NCBI RefSeq assembly: GCF_020423045.1
Contig: NZ_CP081943.1
Span: 6,262,001 to 6,326,000, forward strand
Length of the DNA: 64,000 bases
DNA from: Pseudomonas sp. MM213
GTDB taxonomy: Bacteria > Pseudomonadota > Gammaproteobacteria > Pseudomonadales > Pseudomonadaceae
Direction of reading: 5' to 3'
Shown: positions 1 through 9,850 of the stretch, one piece after another
Layout of the letters: every line of letters starts with the position of its first letter
Numbering within the stretch: the first letter of the stretch is position 1
Program-made: the position numbers and the translations under genes
The notes under the pieces: model-generated
The model's database searches: none
What the model saw: the letters and a program-made list of their open reading frames with translations, nothing else
Told to the model about the DNA's origin: nothing

Positions 1-698
1 AAACCGTCCCGCAGCAGCCGGGTAATCGCCGACACCGAATTCACGCAGTTCAGCCGTGGCGTCATGACGCCATTGGCCTGCATCAACGCGAGCACCTCTT
101 GATGCGGGTGTGAGTTTTTCGAGTAGGTAATGATCCGCTCCCGCGCCAGATCGGCCACGCTGGAATACTCGCGGTTGTAGATCGAATTGCTGGCAGCGAT
201 CCAGCCCATCGGGTGACTGGCCAGCTCCAGGCTGCGCACGCTCTCCTGACGCAGCAGGTCGGTTTGCAGGATCAGGTCGAGGAAGCCTTTTTGCAGCTGA
301 TCGCAGAGGTTGAGCGAGGTATCGGCCACCAGCTCGATTTCCACCAGTGGATAGTGATCCGTCATCTGCGCCACCAACGGGCTCAGCCAGGTATGAATCA
401 CCGTGTCCATCACGCCGATGCGCACCCGGCCGACCTTGCTGGAGCGGGTCTCTATCGACTGCTTGAGCGCTTGCATGGTGTCCATCATCTGCTCGGCATG
501 TTCGAGCACTTTCAAGCCTTCGGGCGTCAGGCTCACGCCGCGTGAATCGCGCAGGAACAGCTTCACCCCGAGTTCGCCTTCGAGCACGGCGATGCGGCTG
601 GAAATCGACGCCTGGGTGGTGAAGAGCTTGTCGGCGGTCAGGCGAAAACTTTTGAGTCGGGCGACCCAGACGAAGGTCTCGAGAAACTTCAGGTTCAT
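1..698 (-). CDS. LysR-family transcriptional regulator (C-terminus cut by window edge)
   Basis: The reading frame begins at the ATG complementary to 696-698 and stays open to base 1, so about 232 residues are visible and the end lies outside the window. The N-terminus (residues ~3-60) is a LysR winged HTH, with TTQASISSRIAVLEGELGVKLF as recognition helix and wing. The start of the periplasmic-binding-protein-like effector domain follows (VGRVRIGVMDTV). It is divergent from the MFS-pxpABC genes across a 158-bp gap. By LysR convention it is the likely regulator of that operon, which is inferred from position only. The effector is unknown. Confidence 0.9.
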   Translation of the reverse strand, partial: MNLKFLETFVWVARLKSFRLTADKLFTTQASISSRIAVLEGELGVKLFLRDSRGVSLTPEGLKVLEHAEQMMDTMQALKQSIETRSSKVGRVRIGVMDTVIHTWLSPLVAQMTDHYPLVEIELVADTSLNLCDQLQKGFLDLILQTDLLRQESVRSLELASHPMGWIAASNSIYNREYSSVADLARERIITYSKNSHPHQEVLALMQANGVMTPRLNCVNSVSAITRLLRDG

Positions 699-856
699 GG
701 GGTCAGCTCGTGGATAAAGTTTTCTTATGTCTAAGGCGGGTTTTTATTAGTTGGACGCAATAGGGGCGTGCGCCCAAAAATCAGGCCATCCGGTTCCCAC
801 GATAGGCGTCGTCGGGGCTCAGAACAATACCAATAAAATTTGCACGGAGAGTTGCC

Positions 857-2143
857 ATGAGTGCGCCCGACACCACCGTCATCCCGAAAGCCACGGCTCG
901 CCCGGGACCTTTCGACTGGTACCGCAACATCAATCAGCAGGAACGCCGCACATTCTGGAGCTGCAAGATCGGCTACGGCCTGGACGGCATGGACACCCAG
1001 ATGCTCAGCTTCGTGGTGCCGACCCTCATCGCGATGTGGGGCATCACCACCGGCGAGGCCGGGCTGATTCACACCAGTACGCTGATTGCCTCGGCCATCG
1101 GCGGCTGGGTGGCGGGGATTCTCTCCGACCGCATCGGCCGCGTGCGTACCTTGCAACTGACGGTGCTGTGGTTCGCCTTCTTCACCTTCCTCTGCGGCTT
1201 CGCGCAAAACTACGAACAACTGCTGATCAGCCGCACCTTGATGGGCTTCGGTTTTGGCGGCGAGTGGACCGCCGGCGCGGTGCTGATGGGCGAAGTGATT
1301 CGCGCCAAGGATCGCGGTAAAGCAGTGGGCATGGTGCAATCGGGCTGGGCGCTGGGTTGGGGGCTGACGGCGATCCTGTATGCGCTGCTGTTCTCGGTGT
1401 TGCCACCGGAAGACGCGTGGCGCGCACTGTTTATCCTCGGCATCGTCCCGGCGGTTTTCGTGATCTTCGTCCGCCGCCTGGTCAAGGACCCGGAAATCTA
1501 CCGCGAAGCCAAGGCCAAACAGGAACCGAGCAACCCGGCGAAGTTCTACGAGATTTTCGCCCCCGGCATCCTCTTCACCACGCTTCGCGCTTCGATACTG
1601 ACCACCGGCGCACTGGGCGGTTACTACGCAATCACTTCCTGGCTGCCGACGTTCCTGAAGAACGAACGCGGTTTGAGCGTACTCGGCACGGGCGGTTATC
1701 TGGCGATGGTGATCGTCGGTTCCTACGTCGGTTACGTCATCAGCGCGTATTTGACTGACATCCTTGGCCGTAAGAAAAACTTCATTCTGTTCGCGGTGGG
1801 CTCGTTCACCATCGTGTTGCTTTACACCCAATTGCCGGTCAGTAACGGCGTGATGCTGTGGCTGGGCTTTCCGTTGGGCTTCTTTGCCTCGGGGATTTTC
1901 AGCGGCATGGGTGCTTTCCTGACCGAGTTGTTTCCGACGCGGATTCGCGGTTCGGGCCAGGGCTTTTGCTACAACATAGGCCGGGCGCTGGCGGCGTTGT
2001 TTCCGCTGTTGATCGGCTTGCTCAGCCAGAAGGTGCCATTGAGCGTAGGCATCGGGGCGTTCGCGGCGGTTTCCTACGGGGTGGTGATCCTTGCGGCGTT
2101 GAGCCTGCCGGAAACCCGTGGCAAACAACTGGATGCGCAGTAA
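857..2143 (+). CDS. MFS transporter, probable importer for the pxp operon
   Basis: This 428-residue protein has about 12 hydrophobic segments. The MFS loop motif between TM2 and TM3 is seen as [12 protein letters not shown] (near residue 95). The sequence resembles the aromatic/organic-acid importer branch of MFS (MhpT/PcaK/NanT-like). The ATG follows a GGAGAG ribosome site at 845-850. It is the first gene of a rightward operon, and pxpA begins 44 bp downstream. The context suggests uptake of 5-oxoproline or a related lactam or amide, but the substrate cannot be read from the sequence. Confidence 0.88.
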   Translation: MSAPDTTVIPKATARPGPFDWYRNINQQERRTFWSCKIGYGLDGMDTQMLSFVVPTLIAMWGITTGEAGLIHTSTLIASAIGGWVAGILSDRIGRVRTLQLTVLWFAFFTFLCGFAQNYEQLLISRTLMGFGFGGEWTAGAVLMGEVIRAKDRGKAVGMVQSGWALGWGLTAILYALLFSVLPPEDAWRALFILGIVPAVFVIFVRRLVKDPEIYREAKAKQEPSNPAKFYEIFAPGILFTTLRASILTTGALGGYYAITSWLPTFLKNERGLSVLGTGGYLAMVIVGSYVGYVISAYLTDILGRKKNFILFAVGSFTIVLLYTQLPVSNGVMLWLGFPLGFFASGIFSGMGAFLTELFPTRIRGSGQGFCYNIGRALAALFPLLIGLLSQKVPLSVGIGAFAAVSYGVVILAALSLPETRGKQLDAQ

Positions 2144-2187
2144 TCTGCCCACATCTGAAAAGAACAAAACCTACAGGAGTGTTCACC

Positions 2188-2940
2188 GTGAGCCGCCTGC
2201 TATTGAACTGCGACATCGGCGAGAGCTACGGCAACTGGACCATGGGTCTGGACGCCGAGGTCATGCCCTTCATTGATTGCGCCAACATCGCCTGCGGTTT
2301 CCATGCCGGCGATCCGAGCATCATGCGCAAGACTGTCAGCCTGGCCCTGAGCAACGGCGTGCAGATCGGCGCCCATCCGGCCTATCAGGATCTGGTCGGG
2401 TTCGGCCGTCGCTCCATGGCGTATACCGCCCAGGAACTTCAGGACATTCTGCACTACCAGATCGGCGCCCTCGACGGCCTCTGCCGGGCACAGGGCGGGC
2501 GCGTCAGCTACGTCAAACCCCACGGCGCGATGTACAACGACATGATGGCCAACCCGGCGCAATTACGCGCCGTGCTGCAGGCCGTGGCGTCTTATGACAA
2601 GACGTTGCCGCTGATGCTGATGGCCACCCGCGACAACAGCGCCGCACAGCGATTGGGTGATGAGTACGGCGTGACGTTGTGGTTCGAAGCGTTCGCCGAT
2701 CGTGCCTACGACAGCGCCGGCATGCTGGTTTCGCGGCAACTGCCGGGTGCAGTGCATCACGACCCGGAAAAAATCATCGACCAGGCACTGACCATCGCCC
2801 GTGGTGACAACCTGACCGCCAGCGACGGCAGCGCCTTGCATTTGCAGGCCAACACTCTGTGCGTACACGGTGACAACGCCAGTTCCGTGGCGGCCGTGCG
2901 GCGCATTCGCGAAGCCCTCGATCAGCAGAGTGCGCCATGA
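2188..2940 (+). CDS. pxpA: 5-oxoprolinase subunit PxpA (LamB/YcsF family)
   Basis: PxpA is one of three subunits of the bacterial ATP-dependent 5-oxoprolinase, which opens 5-oxo-L-proline to glutamate in the cytoplasm. Family hallmarks are the N-terminal [14 protein letters not shown] and the [25 protein letters not shown] and [10 protein letters not shown] segments. I place the start at GTG 2188, 8 nt after AGGAG, giving 250 residues, the usual family length. The same frame is open far upstream inside the MFS gene, but that part is a shadow. The stop overlaps the pxpB start by 4 nt (ATGA), so translation is probably coupled. Confidence 0.93.
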   Translation: MSRLLLNCDIGESYGNWTMGLDAEVMPFIDCANIACGFHAGDPSIMRKTVSLALSNGVQIGAHPAYQDLVGFGRRSMAYTAQELQDILHYQIGALDGLCRAQGGRVSYVKPHGAMYNDMMANPAQLRAVLQAVASYDKTLPLMLMATRDNSAAQRLGDEYGVTLWFEAFADRAYDSAGMLVSRQLPGAVHHDPEKIIDQALTIARGDNLTASDGSALHLQANTLCVHGDNASSVAAVRRIREALDQQSAP

Positions 2941-3641
2941 AACTTCGGGTGGAAGTGGTGGCGCTGGATTGCCTGATGGTGCGGCTGTTCGATGAGATCG
3001 CCGAAGCCAACATGCCGTGGATGCTCGCTGCCAGCGAAAACCTGCGTGCGGCGTTTGGTGCGCATCTGATCGATCTGGTGCCGTCGTATACGACGTTGAT
3101 GGTGCATTACGATCTGACCGCATTGAGCCCGGCGCAGGCGCGGGAATTGATCGCCGAAGCACTGATCGATTTGTCGCCCAACACCCGCACCGGTGGCAAA
3201 TGTCACGTGCTGCCGGTCTGGTATGACGTGAGCGTCGGTCCGGAATTGCGCCTGTTGTCTCAGCGCAGCGGGCTGGCCGTGGAGGAGGTGATCCGCCGCC
3301 ACAGTGACCGTGAATATCAGGTGTTCGCCTTGGGCTTCGCGCCGGGTTTTGCCTTTATGGGGTTGGTGGAAGAGGTCCTCGCCGCACCGCGCCTGAATAC
3401 GCCGCGCAAAAAAGTCGCGGCCGGCAGCGTGGGGATCGCCGAACGGCAAACCGCTGCCTACCCGGTGGTGTCCCCCGGCGGCTGGAACCTGATCGGCCGC
3501 ACCCCGGCCAAACTGTTCGACCGCGAACGCGATGGCTACAGCCTGATGCAACCGGGCGACACCGTGCGTTTTCAAGCGGTCAGCCACGCCGAGTTCATCA
3601 ACCTGGGCGGTGACGATACGCCACTGGAGGCGCAGGCATGA
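2937..3641 (+). CDS. pxpB: 5-oxoprolinase subunit PxpB (KipI / allophanate hydrolase subunit 1 family)
   Basis: This 234-residue protein belongs to the family named after Bacillus KipI. The C-terminal cyclophilin-like part carries [15 protein letters not shown] (near residue 135), then [19 protein letters not shown] and [16 protein letters not shown], all diagnostic of AHS1-domain proteins. Together with PxpA and PxpC it forms 5-oxoprolinase. It overlaps both pxpA (4 nt) and pxpC (4 nt), as in one translationally coupled operon. Confidence 0.93.
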   Translation: MKLRVEVVALDCLMVRLFDEIAEANMPWMLAASENLRAAFGAHLIDLVPSYTTLMVHYDLTALSPAQARELIAEALIDLSPNTRTGGKCHVLPVWYDVSVGPELRLLSQRSGLAVEEVIRRHSDREYQVFALGFAPGFAFMGLVEEVLAAPRLNTPRKKVAAGSVGIAERQTAAYPVVSPGGWNLIGRTPAKLFDRERDGYSLMQPGDTVRFQAVSHAEFINLGGDDTPLEAQA

Positions 3642-4564
3642 GCCGGCTATCGATTGAAGCGAGCACACCGTTGTGCCTGTTGCAGGACGCCGGCCGTTTT
3701 GGCGTGCGGCATCTGGGCGTGACCCAGGGCGGCGGGCTGGATTGGCGCTCGATGTTCTGGGCCAACTGGCTGCTGGGAAATGCGCTGGATGCACCGGTGA
3801 TCGAAGTCACCCTCGGCGGGTTCAGCGTTGTTGCCGAAGAGGATTGCTTGCTCGCGCTGGCCGGGGCAGACCTTGGCGCGCAACTGGACGGTCAGGCGCT
3901 GGCGCCGTGGCGCAGTTTCAAGCTGCGCAAAGGTCAGCGTTTGCAGTTCACTCAGCCACTCCTGGGGGCGCGGGCTTATCTCGCGGCGCCTGGCGGCTTT
4001 GATGCGCCGAAGGTGTTGGGCAGCAGCGCGACGGTGGTGCGTGAGGAGCTGGGTGGGCTGGACGGCATGGGGCGGGCGTTGGCCAAAGGTGCGTCGCTGA
4101 GCTATTCGGCTGAAGCGCCATTACTGATGCGCGAGTTGCCTCGCGAACAAGCACCGGACTTCAAATCCGATTTGCCACTGGACGTGGTACTCGGCGCGCA
4201 GATCGGCGAGTTCAGCGGCCAGAGCTTGTTCGATGCATTCAACAGCGCCTGGACCCTCGACAGTCGTGCCGACCGCATGGGTATTCGCTTGCTGGGAACG
4301 GCGTTGCAGTACCAGGGTAAACCGATGATTTCCGAAGGTATTCCGCTCGGCGCGGTACAGGTACCGCCGGACGGGCAGCCGATTGTGCTGCTCAATGATC
4401 GGCAGACCATTGGTGGTTATCCGCGACTGGGGGCGTTGACGCCGTTGGCACTGGCGCGCCTGGCGCAGTGTCTGCCGGGGGCGACGGTGCGGTTGCGGCC
4501 GGTAGTGCAGGATGTCGCGCATCGGGAGCAGGTTGAGTATTTGCGGCGGTTTCAAGGCAGTTAA
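3638..4564 (+). CDS. pxpC: 5-oxoprolinase subunit PxpC (KipA / biotin-dependent carboxyltransferase-like)
   Basis: This 308-residue AHS2-domain protein is the third subunit of the 5-oxoprolinase complex. Recognisable segments are the N-terminal LLQDAGRFGVRHLGVTQGG, then RAYLAAPGGFD, and near the C-terminus VPPDGQPIVLLNDRQTIGGYP, the typical end of the family. It is the last gene of the operon. Its stop at 4562-4564 is followed at once by a REP pair. The older annotations KipA or urea amidolyase-related protein refer to the same family. Confidence 0.93.
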   Translation: MSRLSIEASTPLCLLQDAGRFGVRHLGVTQGGGLDWRSMFWANWLLGNALDAPVIEVTLGGFSVVAEEDCLLALAGADLGAQLDGQALAPWRSFKLRKGQRLQFTQPLLGARAYLAAPGGFDAPKVLGSSATVVREELGGLDGMGRALAKGASLSYSAEAPLLMRELPREQAPDFKSDLPLDVVLGAQIGEFSGQSLFDAFNSAWTLDSRADRMGIRLLGTALQYQGKPMISEGIPLGAVQVPPDGQPIVLLNDRQTIGGYPRLGALTPLALARLAQCLPGATVRLRPVVQDVAHREQVEYLRRFQGS

Positions 4565-4566
4565 AA

Positions 4567-4652
4567 GCTTCGCGGGCAAGTCGGATCGCCGCACCGCTCG
4601 CTCCTACAGATTTCGGAGTTACCCCTGTAGGAGCGAGGCTTGCCCGCGAAGA
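4567..4652. repeat. REPIN (CTTCGCGGGCAAG type)
   Basis: Two inverted REP units (CTTCGCGGGCAAG...CTCCTACA and its complement GTAGGAGCG...TTGCCCGCGAAG) surround a short loop. The element lies between the convergent pxpC and VWA genes and fills almost the whole gap. Confidence 0.9.
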
Positions 4653-4674
4653 GGCCCTTACAAGCGATGAATTT

Positions 4675-5853
4675 CTACTTGGAAAGAAACCGCATCCCTT
4701 CCTCAAGCCCCCGCAACGTCAGCGGGTACATCTGGTCATCAATCAAATCCCGAACAATATTGGTCGACGACGTATAGCCCCACGTATCTTTCGGATACGG
4801 GTTGATCCAGATGAGCTTCTTGTACTTCTCCTTGAACCGCTGCATCCACACGTAACCGGCTTCTTCGTTCCAGTGCTCGACGCTGCCGCCGGCCTGGGTG
4901 ATCTCATAAGGCGCCATCGCCGCGTCACCGATGAAGATCACTTTGTAGTCGGCGCCGTACTTGTGCAGCAGGTCCTGGGTCGACGTGCGCTCGGAGGTAC
5001 GGCGCATGTTGTTCTTCCACACCGATTCATAAATGAAGTTGTGGAAGTAGAAGTACTCCAGGTGTTTGAACTCGGTCTTGCAGGCCGAGAACAACTCCTC
5101 GCAGATCTTCACGTGCGCATCCATCGAACCGCCGATGTCGAACAGCAGCAACAACTTGACGGTGTTACGCCGCTCCGGCCGCATCTGGATACTCAGCAAC
5201 CCGGCATCTTTGGCGGTGTGGTCGATGGTGCCATCGATGTCCAGTTCTTCGGCCGCACCCTGACGGGCGAATTTACGCAGCCGGCGCAGGGCGACCTTGA
5301 TGTTGCGCGTGCCCAGTTCCACCGAATCGTCGAGGTTCTTGTACTCGCGCTGATCCCAGACCTTGACCGCCTTGCCCTGGCGCTTGCCGGCATCGCCGAC
5401 CCGAATGCCTTCCGGGTTGAAACCGCCGGAACCGAACGGGCTGGTGCCACCGGTGCCGATCCACTTGTTGCCACCGGCGTGGCGTTCTTTCTGTTCTTCC
5501 AGGCGTTTCTTGAATTCTTCGATCAGCTTGTCCAGGCCGCCAAGGGACTGGATCGCCGCCCGCTCTTCGTCGGTCAGCGAACGCTCGAATTCCTTGCGCA
5601 ACCAGTCTTCAGGAATCAGGGCCTGAAGGTGATCGTCGAGTTTTTCCAGGCCATTGAAGTAAGCACCGAACGCTCGGTCGAACTTGTCGAAATGCTTTTC
5701 GTCCTTCACCAGAATTGCCCGGGACAAGTAGTAGAACTCGTCCATGTCGGCGAAGGTCACGCGCTGTTTCAGCGCGTTGATCAGGTCCAGCAGCTCGCGC
5801 ACCGAGACGGGCACCTTGGCTGCGCGCATTTCATTGAACAGGTTGAGCAACAT
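4675..5853 (-). CDS. VWA-domain protein (CoxE-like), partner of MoxR ATPase
   Basis: This 392-residue cytoplasmic protein has an N-terminal helical region (residues 1-200, with a charged coiled-coil-like stretch near 105-145) and a C-terminal von Willebrand A domain. The MIDAS motif near residue 240 reads DIGGS rather than the canonical DxSxS, which still fits the looser DxGxS form of CoxE-like members. It lies 26 bp downstream of the MoxR ATPase on the same strand. MoxR/VWA pairs generally act together as chaperone-like or metal-insertion systems. The target here is unknown. Confidence 0.88.
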   Translation of the reverse strand: MLLNLFNEMRAAKVPVSVRELLDLINALKQRVTFADMDEFYYLSRAILVKDEKHFDKFDRAFGAYFNGLEKLDDHLQALIPEDWLRKEFERSLTDEERAAIQSLGGLDKLIEEFKKRLEEQKERHAGGNKWIGTGGTSPFGSGGFNPEGIRVGDAGKRQGKAVKVWDQREYKNLDDSVELGTRNIKVALRRLRKFARQGAAEELDIDGTIDHTAKDAGLLSIQMRPERRNTVKLLLLFDIGGSMDAHVKICEELFSACKTEFKHLEYFYFHNFIYESVWKNNMRRTSERTSTQDLLHKYGADYKVIFIGDAAMAPYEITQAGGSVEHWNEEAGYVWMQRFKEKYKKLIWINPYPKDTWGYTSSTNIVRDLIDDQMYPLTLRGLEEGMRFLSK

Positions 5854-5879
5854 GGCGTTAGCCCCTACTTAATCAGAGC

Positions 5880-6725
5880 TTAGCGAGTACCGCGACGACT
5901 CATGAACGCCAGGCGCTCAAGCAATTGCACGTCCTGTTCGTTCTTCACCAAGGCACCGGCCAGCGGCGGAATGGCCTTGGTCGGATCGCGCTCGCGCAGC
6001 ACTGCTTCGCCGATGTTGTCGGCCATCAGCAGCTTCAGCCAGTCCACCAGTTCGGAGGTCGATGGCTTCTTCTTCAGTCCCGGCACCTTGCGCACGTCGA
6101 AGAACACGTCCAGCGCTTCGCTGACCAGATCCTTCTTGATGTCCGGGTAGTGCACGTCGACGATCTTCTGCAGCGTGACGCGATCCGGGAACGCGATGTA
6201 GTGGAAGAAGCAGCGGCGCAGGAAAGCGTCCGGCAGCTCTTTCTCGTTGTTGGAGGTAATGATGATGATCGGGCGCTTCTTGGCCTTGATGGTCTCGTCG
6301 ATCTCGTAAACGTAGAACTCCATCTTGTCGAGTTCTTGCAGCAGGTCGTTCGGGAACTCGATGTCGGCCTTGTCGATTTCGTCGATCAGCAGAATCACCC
6401 GCTCTTCAGACTCGAAAGCCTCCCAGAGCTTGCCCTTTTTCAGGTAGTTGCGAACGTCGTGGACCTTTTCCGTGCCCAACTGCGAATCGCGCAGGCGGCT
6501 GACCGCGTCGTACTCGTACAGGCCCTGATGCGCCTTGGTCGTGGATTTGATGTGCCAGGTGATCAGCTTGGCGCCGAAAGACTCGGCCAGTTGCTCGGCC
6601 AGCATGGTCTTGCCGGTGCCCGGCTCGCCCTTGACCAGCAGCGGACGCTCCAGGGTGATGGCGGCGTTGACCGCCAGCTTCAAGTCATCGGTGGCGACGT
6701 AGGCCTGGGTGCCTTCGAACTTCAT
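5880..6725 (-). CDS. MoxR-family AAA+ ATPase
   Basis: This 281-residue AAA+ protein has Walker A GEPGTGKT (residues 33-40), Walker B ILLIDEIDKAD (111-121) and sensor 1 IIITSNNEKELPDAFLRR. The start ATG is preceded by GAGGAT. It is the first gene of a two-gene operon with the VWA protein, the classic MoxR arrangement in which the ATPase remodels a target presented by the VWA partner. No third gene between or beyond them indicates the client. Confidence 0.92.
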   Translation of the reverse strand: MKFEGTQAYVATDDLKLAVNAAITLERPLLVKGEPGTGKTMLAEQLAESFGAKLITWHIKSTTKAHQGLYEYDAVSRLRDSQLGTEKVHDVRNYLKKGKLWEAFESEERVILLIDEIDKADIEFPNDLLQELDKMEFYVYEIDETIKAKKRPIIIITSNNEKELPDAFLRRCFFHYIAFPDRVTLQKIVDVHYPDIKKDLVSEALDVFFDVRKVPGLKKKPSTSELVDWLKLLMADNIGEAVLRERDPTKAIPPLAGALVKNEQDVQLLERLAFMSRRGTR

Positions 6726-6945
6726 CTGCTAATCCTCGAACGGTAACGCCGACCTGACAGGGCAGGGCGGGGCGCAATAATTGTAGTACCCGACTATAAC
6801 GCGCTGCCCGGTCGACTGTGAACGCAGACGGCTTATTCAGTCTCTGAATGGGGCGTCACATCTTGACTCAGTCTCGGCGGCTGGCCAGTATTGAGCTATC
6901 GCCATTTTGGCGATAGTTTGCTGAGGTTTTTCAAGAGTTGAAACG

Positions 6946-7446
6946 ATGTTACCCATGAAACGACCACGGTTGTCTGCTGTGCAGGCGTTGCCGGATTACC
7001 GTTTGGCGCTGACATTTATCGATGGTCAGCAATTGACGCTCGATTTGAGCCGTGACCTGTGTACCTATCCTGGATTGCAGCCGTTGCTGGAGGCGGGAGC
7101 TTTCGCCAGTGCAACCCTGGGCGATGATGGCTGGTGCGTCGAATGGCCCGAGCAGGATATCCAGATCGGCGCAGACACTGTTTATCTGGATGCCCTCGCG
7201 CAAAACGCAGCGGATGAAAACACCCGGATCTTCATCGACTGGCGTGCGCGTACCGGGTTGCCGCTCAATCAGGCCGCCGAGGCTTTGGGGGTGAGTGCCC
7301 GCAGCATCACGCGCTACAGCAGTGGCCGTGAAGCCGTGCCCCGGTCATTGGCGCTGGCCTGTCTGGGGTGGGATTTTCTGCAGCTGCGAGATCCGGCGCG
7401 GGCGGCTGAAGAAACCGGCCGTTACACCGTTACACGCAAACCCTAA
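6946..7446 (+). CDS. DUF2442-domain protein with C-terminal HTH
   Basis: This 166-residue protein has a DUF2442 domain at residues ~8-85 (ALPDYRLALTFIDGQQLTLDL... and GWCVEWPEQDIQIGADTVYLDAL). A C-terminal segment looks like a small helix-turn-helix (QAAEALGVSARSITRYSSGREAVPRSLALAC, residues ~108-140), as in Cro/XRE or antitoxin-type proteins. DUF2442 proteins often sit in toxin-antitoxin-like pairs, but no partner is adjacent here. The stop overlaps the convergent DUF748 gene by 4 nt. The first ATG is used; an ATG 9 nt later lacks a better ribosome site. Confidence 0.8.
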   Translation: MLPMKRPRLSAVQALPDYRLALTFIDGQQLTLDLSRDLCTYPGLQPLLEAGAFASATLGDDGWCVEWPEQDIQIGADTVYLDALAQNAADENTRIFIDWRARTGLPLNQAAEALGVSARSITRYSSGREAVPRSLALACLGWDFLQLRDPARAAEETGRYTVTRKP

Positions 7447-8519
7447 CCGGCCTCCGGCTTCGGCCGTTCATACCGGGCATTGAAGGCCTCGACAAAACCG
7501 TTACGTAAAATCTGCAAAAACGCGTGGAACGCGCTGATATCTTGCCGGTGAACGCTGCCACTCAATTCAACGCGCGTTGCAAACTGGTTCTTGCCCTGGT
7601 TTTTCAGCACGGTTTCGGAGCCACCGACAATGGCCTCCCAAATGGAGCGGAACAGCCCTTTGTCCTTGTTCTCGACGTCCTGTTGCCAGTTGAACACATC
7701 GACGTCTTTGAGCAGTGGCTTGATGTAGCCAGTCAATTGGGCTTTTTTCGCTTGCGCTTCAATCACTACATCACCATGCCCGGCATTGAAATCGAACTTG
7801 CCGTAGGCCGAGGCGAAGTCGTTCATGCGTTTGAGTTCGATGCCCGTGGCGCGTAGTCGGAACTGGAAATCTTCGAAGTCGCTCAGCGGATCGAAGGTCG
7901 CGCTGGTTTCCAGTGGCGCGTGCCCCAGCAGCAGCGCTTTGCCATCGAACCGTGCGTCGCGCTTGCCTTCCTTGTCGACGACGTTGGTCAGGTTGTAAAT
8001 GCTGGCGTTGACCTGGGTGGCGTTCATGTTCACGGGGGGCTTGGAATTGAAGTTCCGGAAGCTGATCTTGCCGTCGCTGATCCGCACTTCGTTCAGGGTG
8101 ATCGGTAGCAATTTCTCCAATTGTGCCCGCCAATCGGTGCCTTCACCGGTCTGGGAGTTTTTCTTGTTGGCGCCGCCGTCGACGAAGTTCACTTCGGGTT
8201 TGACGAACTGCGCCTTGGCCACGACCGCGTGGTCGTACCAGAGCGAGTGCCAACTGACGGAAAGATCGATCAGCGGCGCATTGACGAAAGGCACCGGGAC
8301 CTTGCCTTCGACCTTGACGACTTTCAGGCCGTTGATTTTGTAGGCGCCGCGCCACAGAGCCAGGTCTACGTCGGTGATCTGCCCGCGATAGTCACCCATA
8401 TTCGCCAATCGTTCGTTCAGGTAGTCACGCACCAGATAGGGCAGGGCGATGTGCAGGGCAAACAGCAACATGAGGAGGCCGGCGAGGGTCCACAGAGGCC
8501 AACTGTATCGACGCTTCAT
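7443..8519 (-). CDS. DUF748-domain envelope protein
   Basis: This 358-residue protein has one N-terminal membrane segment (WPLWTLAGLLMLLFALHIALP, residues ~7-27) followed by an AsmA/DUF748-like β-rich periplasmic region (NERLANMGDYRGQITDVDLALWRGAYKINGLKVVKVEGK). Members of this large superfamily are thought to help build or bridge the outer envelope, and the role of this branch is not established. It is convergent with the DUF2442 gene and divergent from cysK. Confidence 0.82.
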   Translation of the reverse strand: MKRRYSWPLWTLAGLLMLLFALHIALPYLVRDYLNERLANMGDYRGQITDVDLALWRGAYKINGLKVVKVEGKVPVPFVNAPLIDLSVSWHSLWYDHAVVAKAQFVKPEVNFVDGGANKKNSQTGEGTDWRAQLEKLLPITLNEVRISDGKISFRNFNSKPPVNMNATQVNASIYNLTNVVDKEGKRDARFDGKALLLGHAPLETSATFDPLSDFEDFQFRLRATGIELKRMNDFASAYGKFDFNAGHGDVVIEAQAKKAQLTGYIKPLLKDVDVFNWQQDVENKDKGLFRSIWEAIVGGSETVLKNQGKNQFATRVELSGSVHRQDISAFHAFLQILRNGFVEAFNARYERPKPEAG

Positions 8520-8645
8520 GGCGGCAAATCTCTGGCGGTGTAATGCGATTGACTGCTGTGCGGGCCGGACGTTCGACTGACTGGACGACCACGGGCAACA
8601 GGCATACCGTGGAGGGCTAATTCAACGCTGCATAAGGACCCAGCC

Positions 8646-9620
8646 ATGAGCCGTATCTTTGCTGACAACGCCCATTCCATCGGCAATACGCCGCTGGTGC
8701 AGATCAACCGCATTGCGCCGCGTGGCGTGACCATCCTGGCCAAGATCGAGGGGCGCAACCCTGGTTACTCGGTGAAGTGCCGGATTGGCGCGAACATGAT
8801 CTGGGACGCCGAAAGCACCGGCAAACTCAAGCCTGGCATGACCATCGTCGAACCGACCTCCGGCAACACCGGCATTGGCCTGGCGTTTGTCGCCGCCGCA
8901 CGGGGCTACAAGTTGGTGCTGACCATGCCGGCGTCCATGAGCATCGAGCGGCGCAAAGTGCTCAAGGCGTTGGGCGCCGAACTGGTGCTGACCGAGCCGG
9001 CCAAAGGCATGAAAGGTGCGATCGAAAAGGCCACTGAAATGGTTGCCAGCGACCCGTCCCTCTACTTCATGCCGGCGCAATTCGAAAACCCGGCCAACCC
9101 GGCCATTCACGAGAAAACCACTGGTCCGGAAATCTGGAACGACACCGACGGTGCCGTCGATGTGCTGGTGGCCGGCGTCGGAACAGGCGGAACCATTACG
9201 GGGGTTTCGCGGTATATCAAGAATACCCAGGGCAAACCGATTCTCTCGGTGGCGGTGGAGCCCGTGGTGTCTCCGGTGATCACGCAAGCGCTGGCCGGTG
9301 AAGAGATCAAGCCTAGCCCTCACAAGATCCAGGGCATCGGTGCCGGCTTTGTGCCGAAGAACCTCGATCTGTCGATGGTGGACCGGGTCGAGTTGGTCAC
9401 CGATGACGAATCCAAGGCAATGGCTTTGCGCTTGATGCAGGAGGAAGGGATTTTGTGCGGCATCTCTTGCGGTGCGGCCATGGCTGTGGCCGTGCGCCTG
9501 GCTGAAACGCCGGAAATGCAGGGCAAGACCATCGTGGTGATTCTGCCGGACTCCGGTGAGCGTTACCTGTCGAGCATGCTGTTCAGCGATCTGTTTACCG
9601 AGCAGGAGAATCAGCAGTAA
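8646..9620 (+). CDS. cysK: cysteine synthase A (O-acetylserine sulfhydrylase)
   Basis: This PLP enzyme makes L-cysteine from O-acetylserine and sulfide. At 324 residues it aligns throughout with CysK of enterics (about 323 residues). It has [10 protein letters not shown] with Schiff-base Lys44, the TSGNTG substrate loop (71-76), [10 protein letters not shown] phosphate loop, [18 protein letters not shown] and the C-terminal [10 protein letters not shown]. The ATG follows AAGGA by 8 nt. It is closer in length and sequence to CysK than to CysM (about 300 residues). It stands alone, and no CysB site could be identified by eye. Confidence 0.95.
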   Translation: MSRIFADNAHSIGNTPLVQINRIAPRGVTILAKIEGRNPGYSVKCRIGANMIWDAESTGKLKPGMTIVEPTSGNTGIGLAFVAAARGYKLVLTMPASMSIERRKVLKALGAELVLTEPAKGMKGAIEKATEMVASDPSLYFMPAQFENPANPAIHEKTTGPEIWNDTDGAVDVLVAGVGTGGTITGVSRYIKNTQGKPILSVAVEPVVSPVITQALAGEEIKPSPHKIQGIGAGFVPKNLDLSMVDRVELVTDDESKAMALRLMQEEGILCGISCGAAMAVAVRLAETPEMQGKTIVVILPDSGERYLSSMLFSDLFTEQENQQ

Positions 9621-9850
9621 TCGTGAACAAATCAAAGCAGTGATGTTTCGATTTTGATCCCGACAAGTGGGCTGATCCAGGTCAGCCCCCGTTCAGGAGA
9701 CATATGTTAAGAAGTGCGTTGTTGCACAATCTTTAACAGTGAATGTTGAGGAAAGCGGGTTTTTCCCGAGGCCGGTAGTGTTTATCATGGCCGACTGCCA
9801 CGTCGGGTAAATGGCGTAGTGCAGAGTTGCTAATTCTCAAGGAGTTGTAG

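Noticed and set aside
731..2167. 478-residue minus-strand ORF over the MFS gene
   Set aside because: Composition is Arg/Gln/Ala-rich low-complexity with no motif. It is the antisense shadow of a clear MFS transporter.
9669..9688. GGGCTGA...TCAGCCC hairpin after cysK as a terminator
   Set aside because: Seven-bp stem but no T-run; function cannot be claimed.
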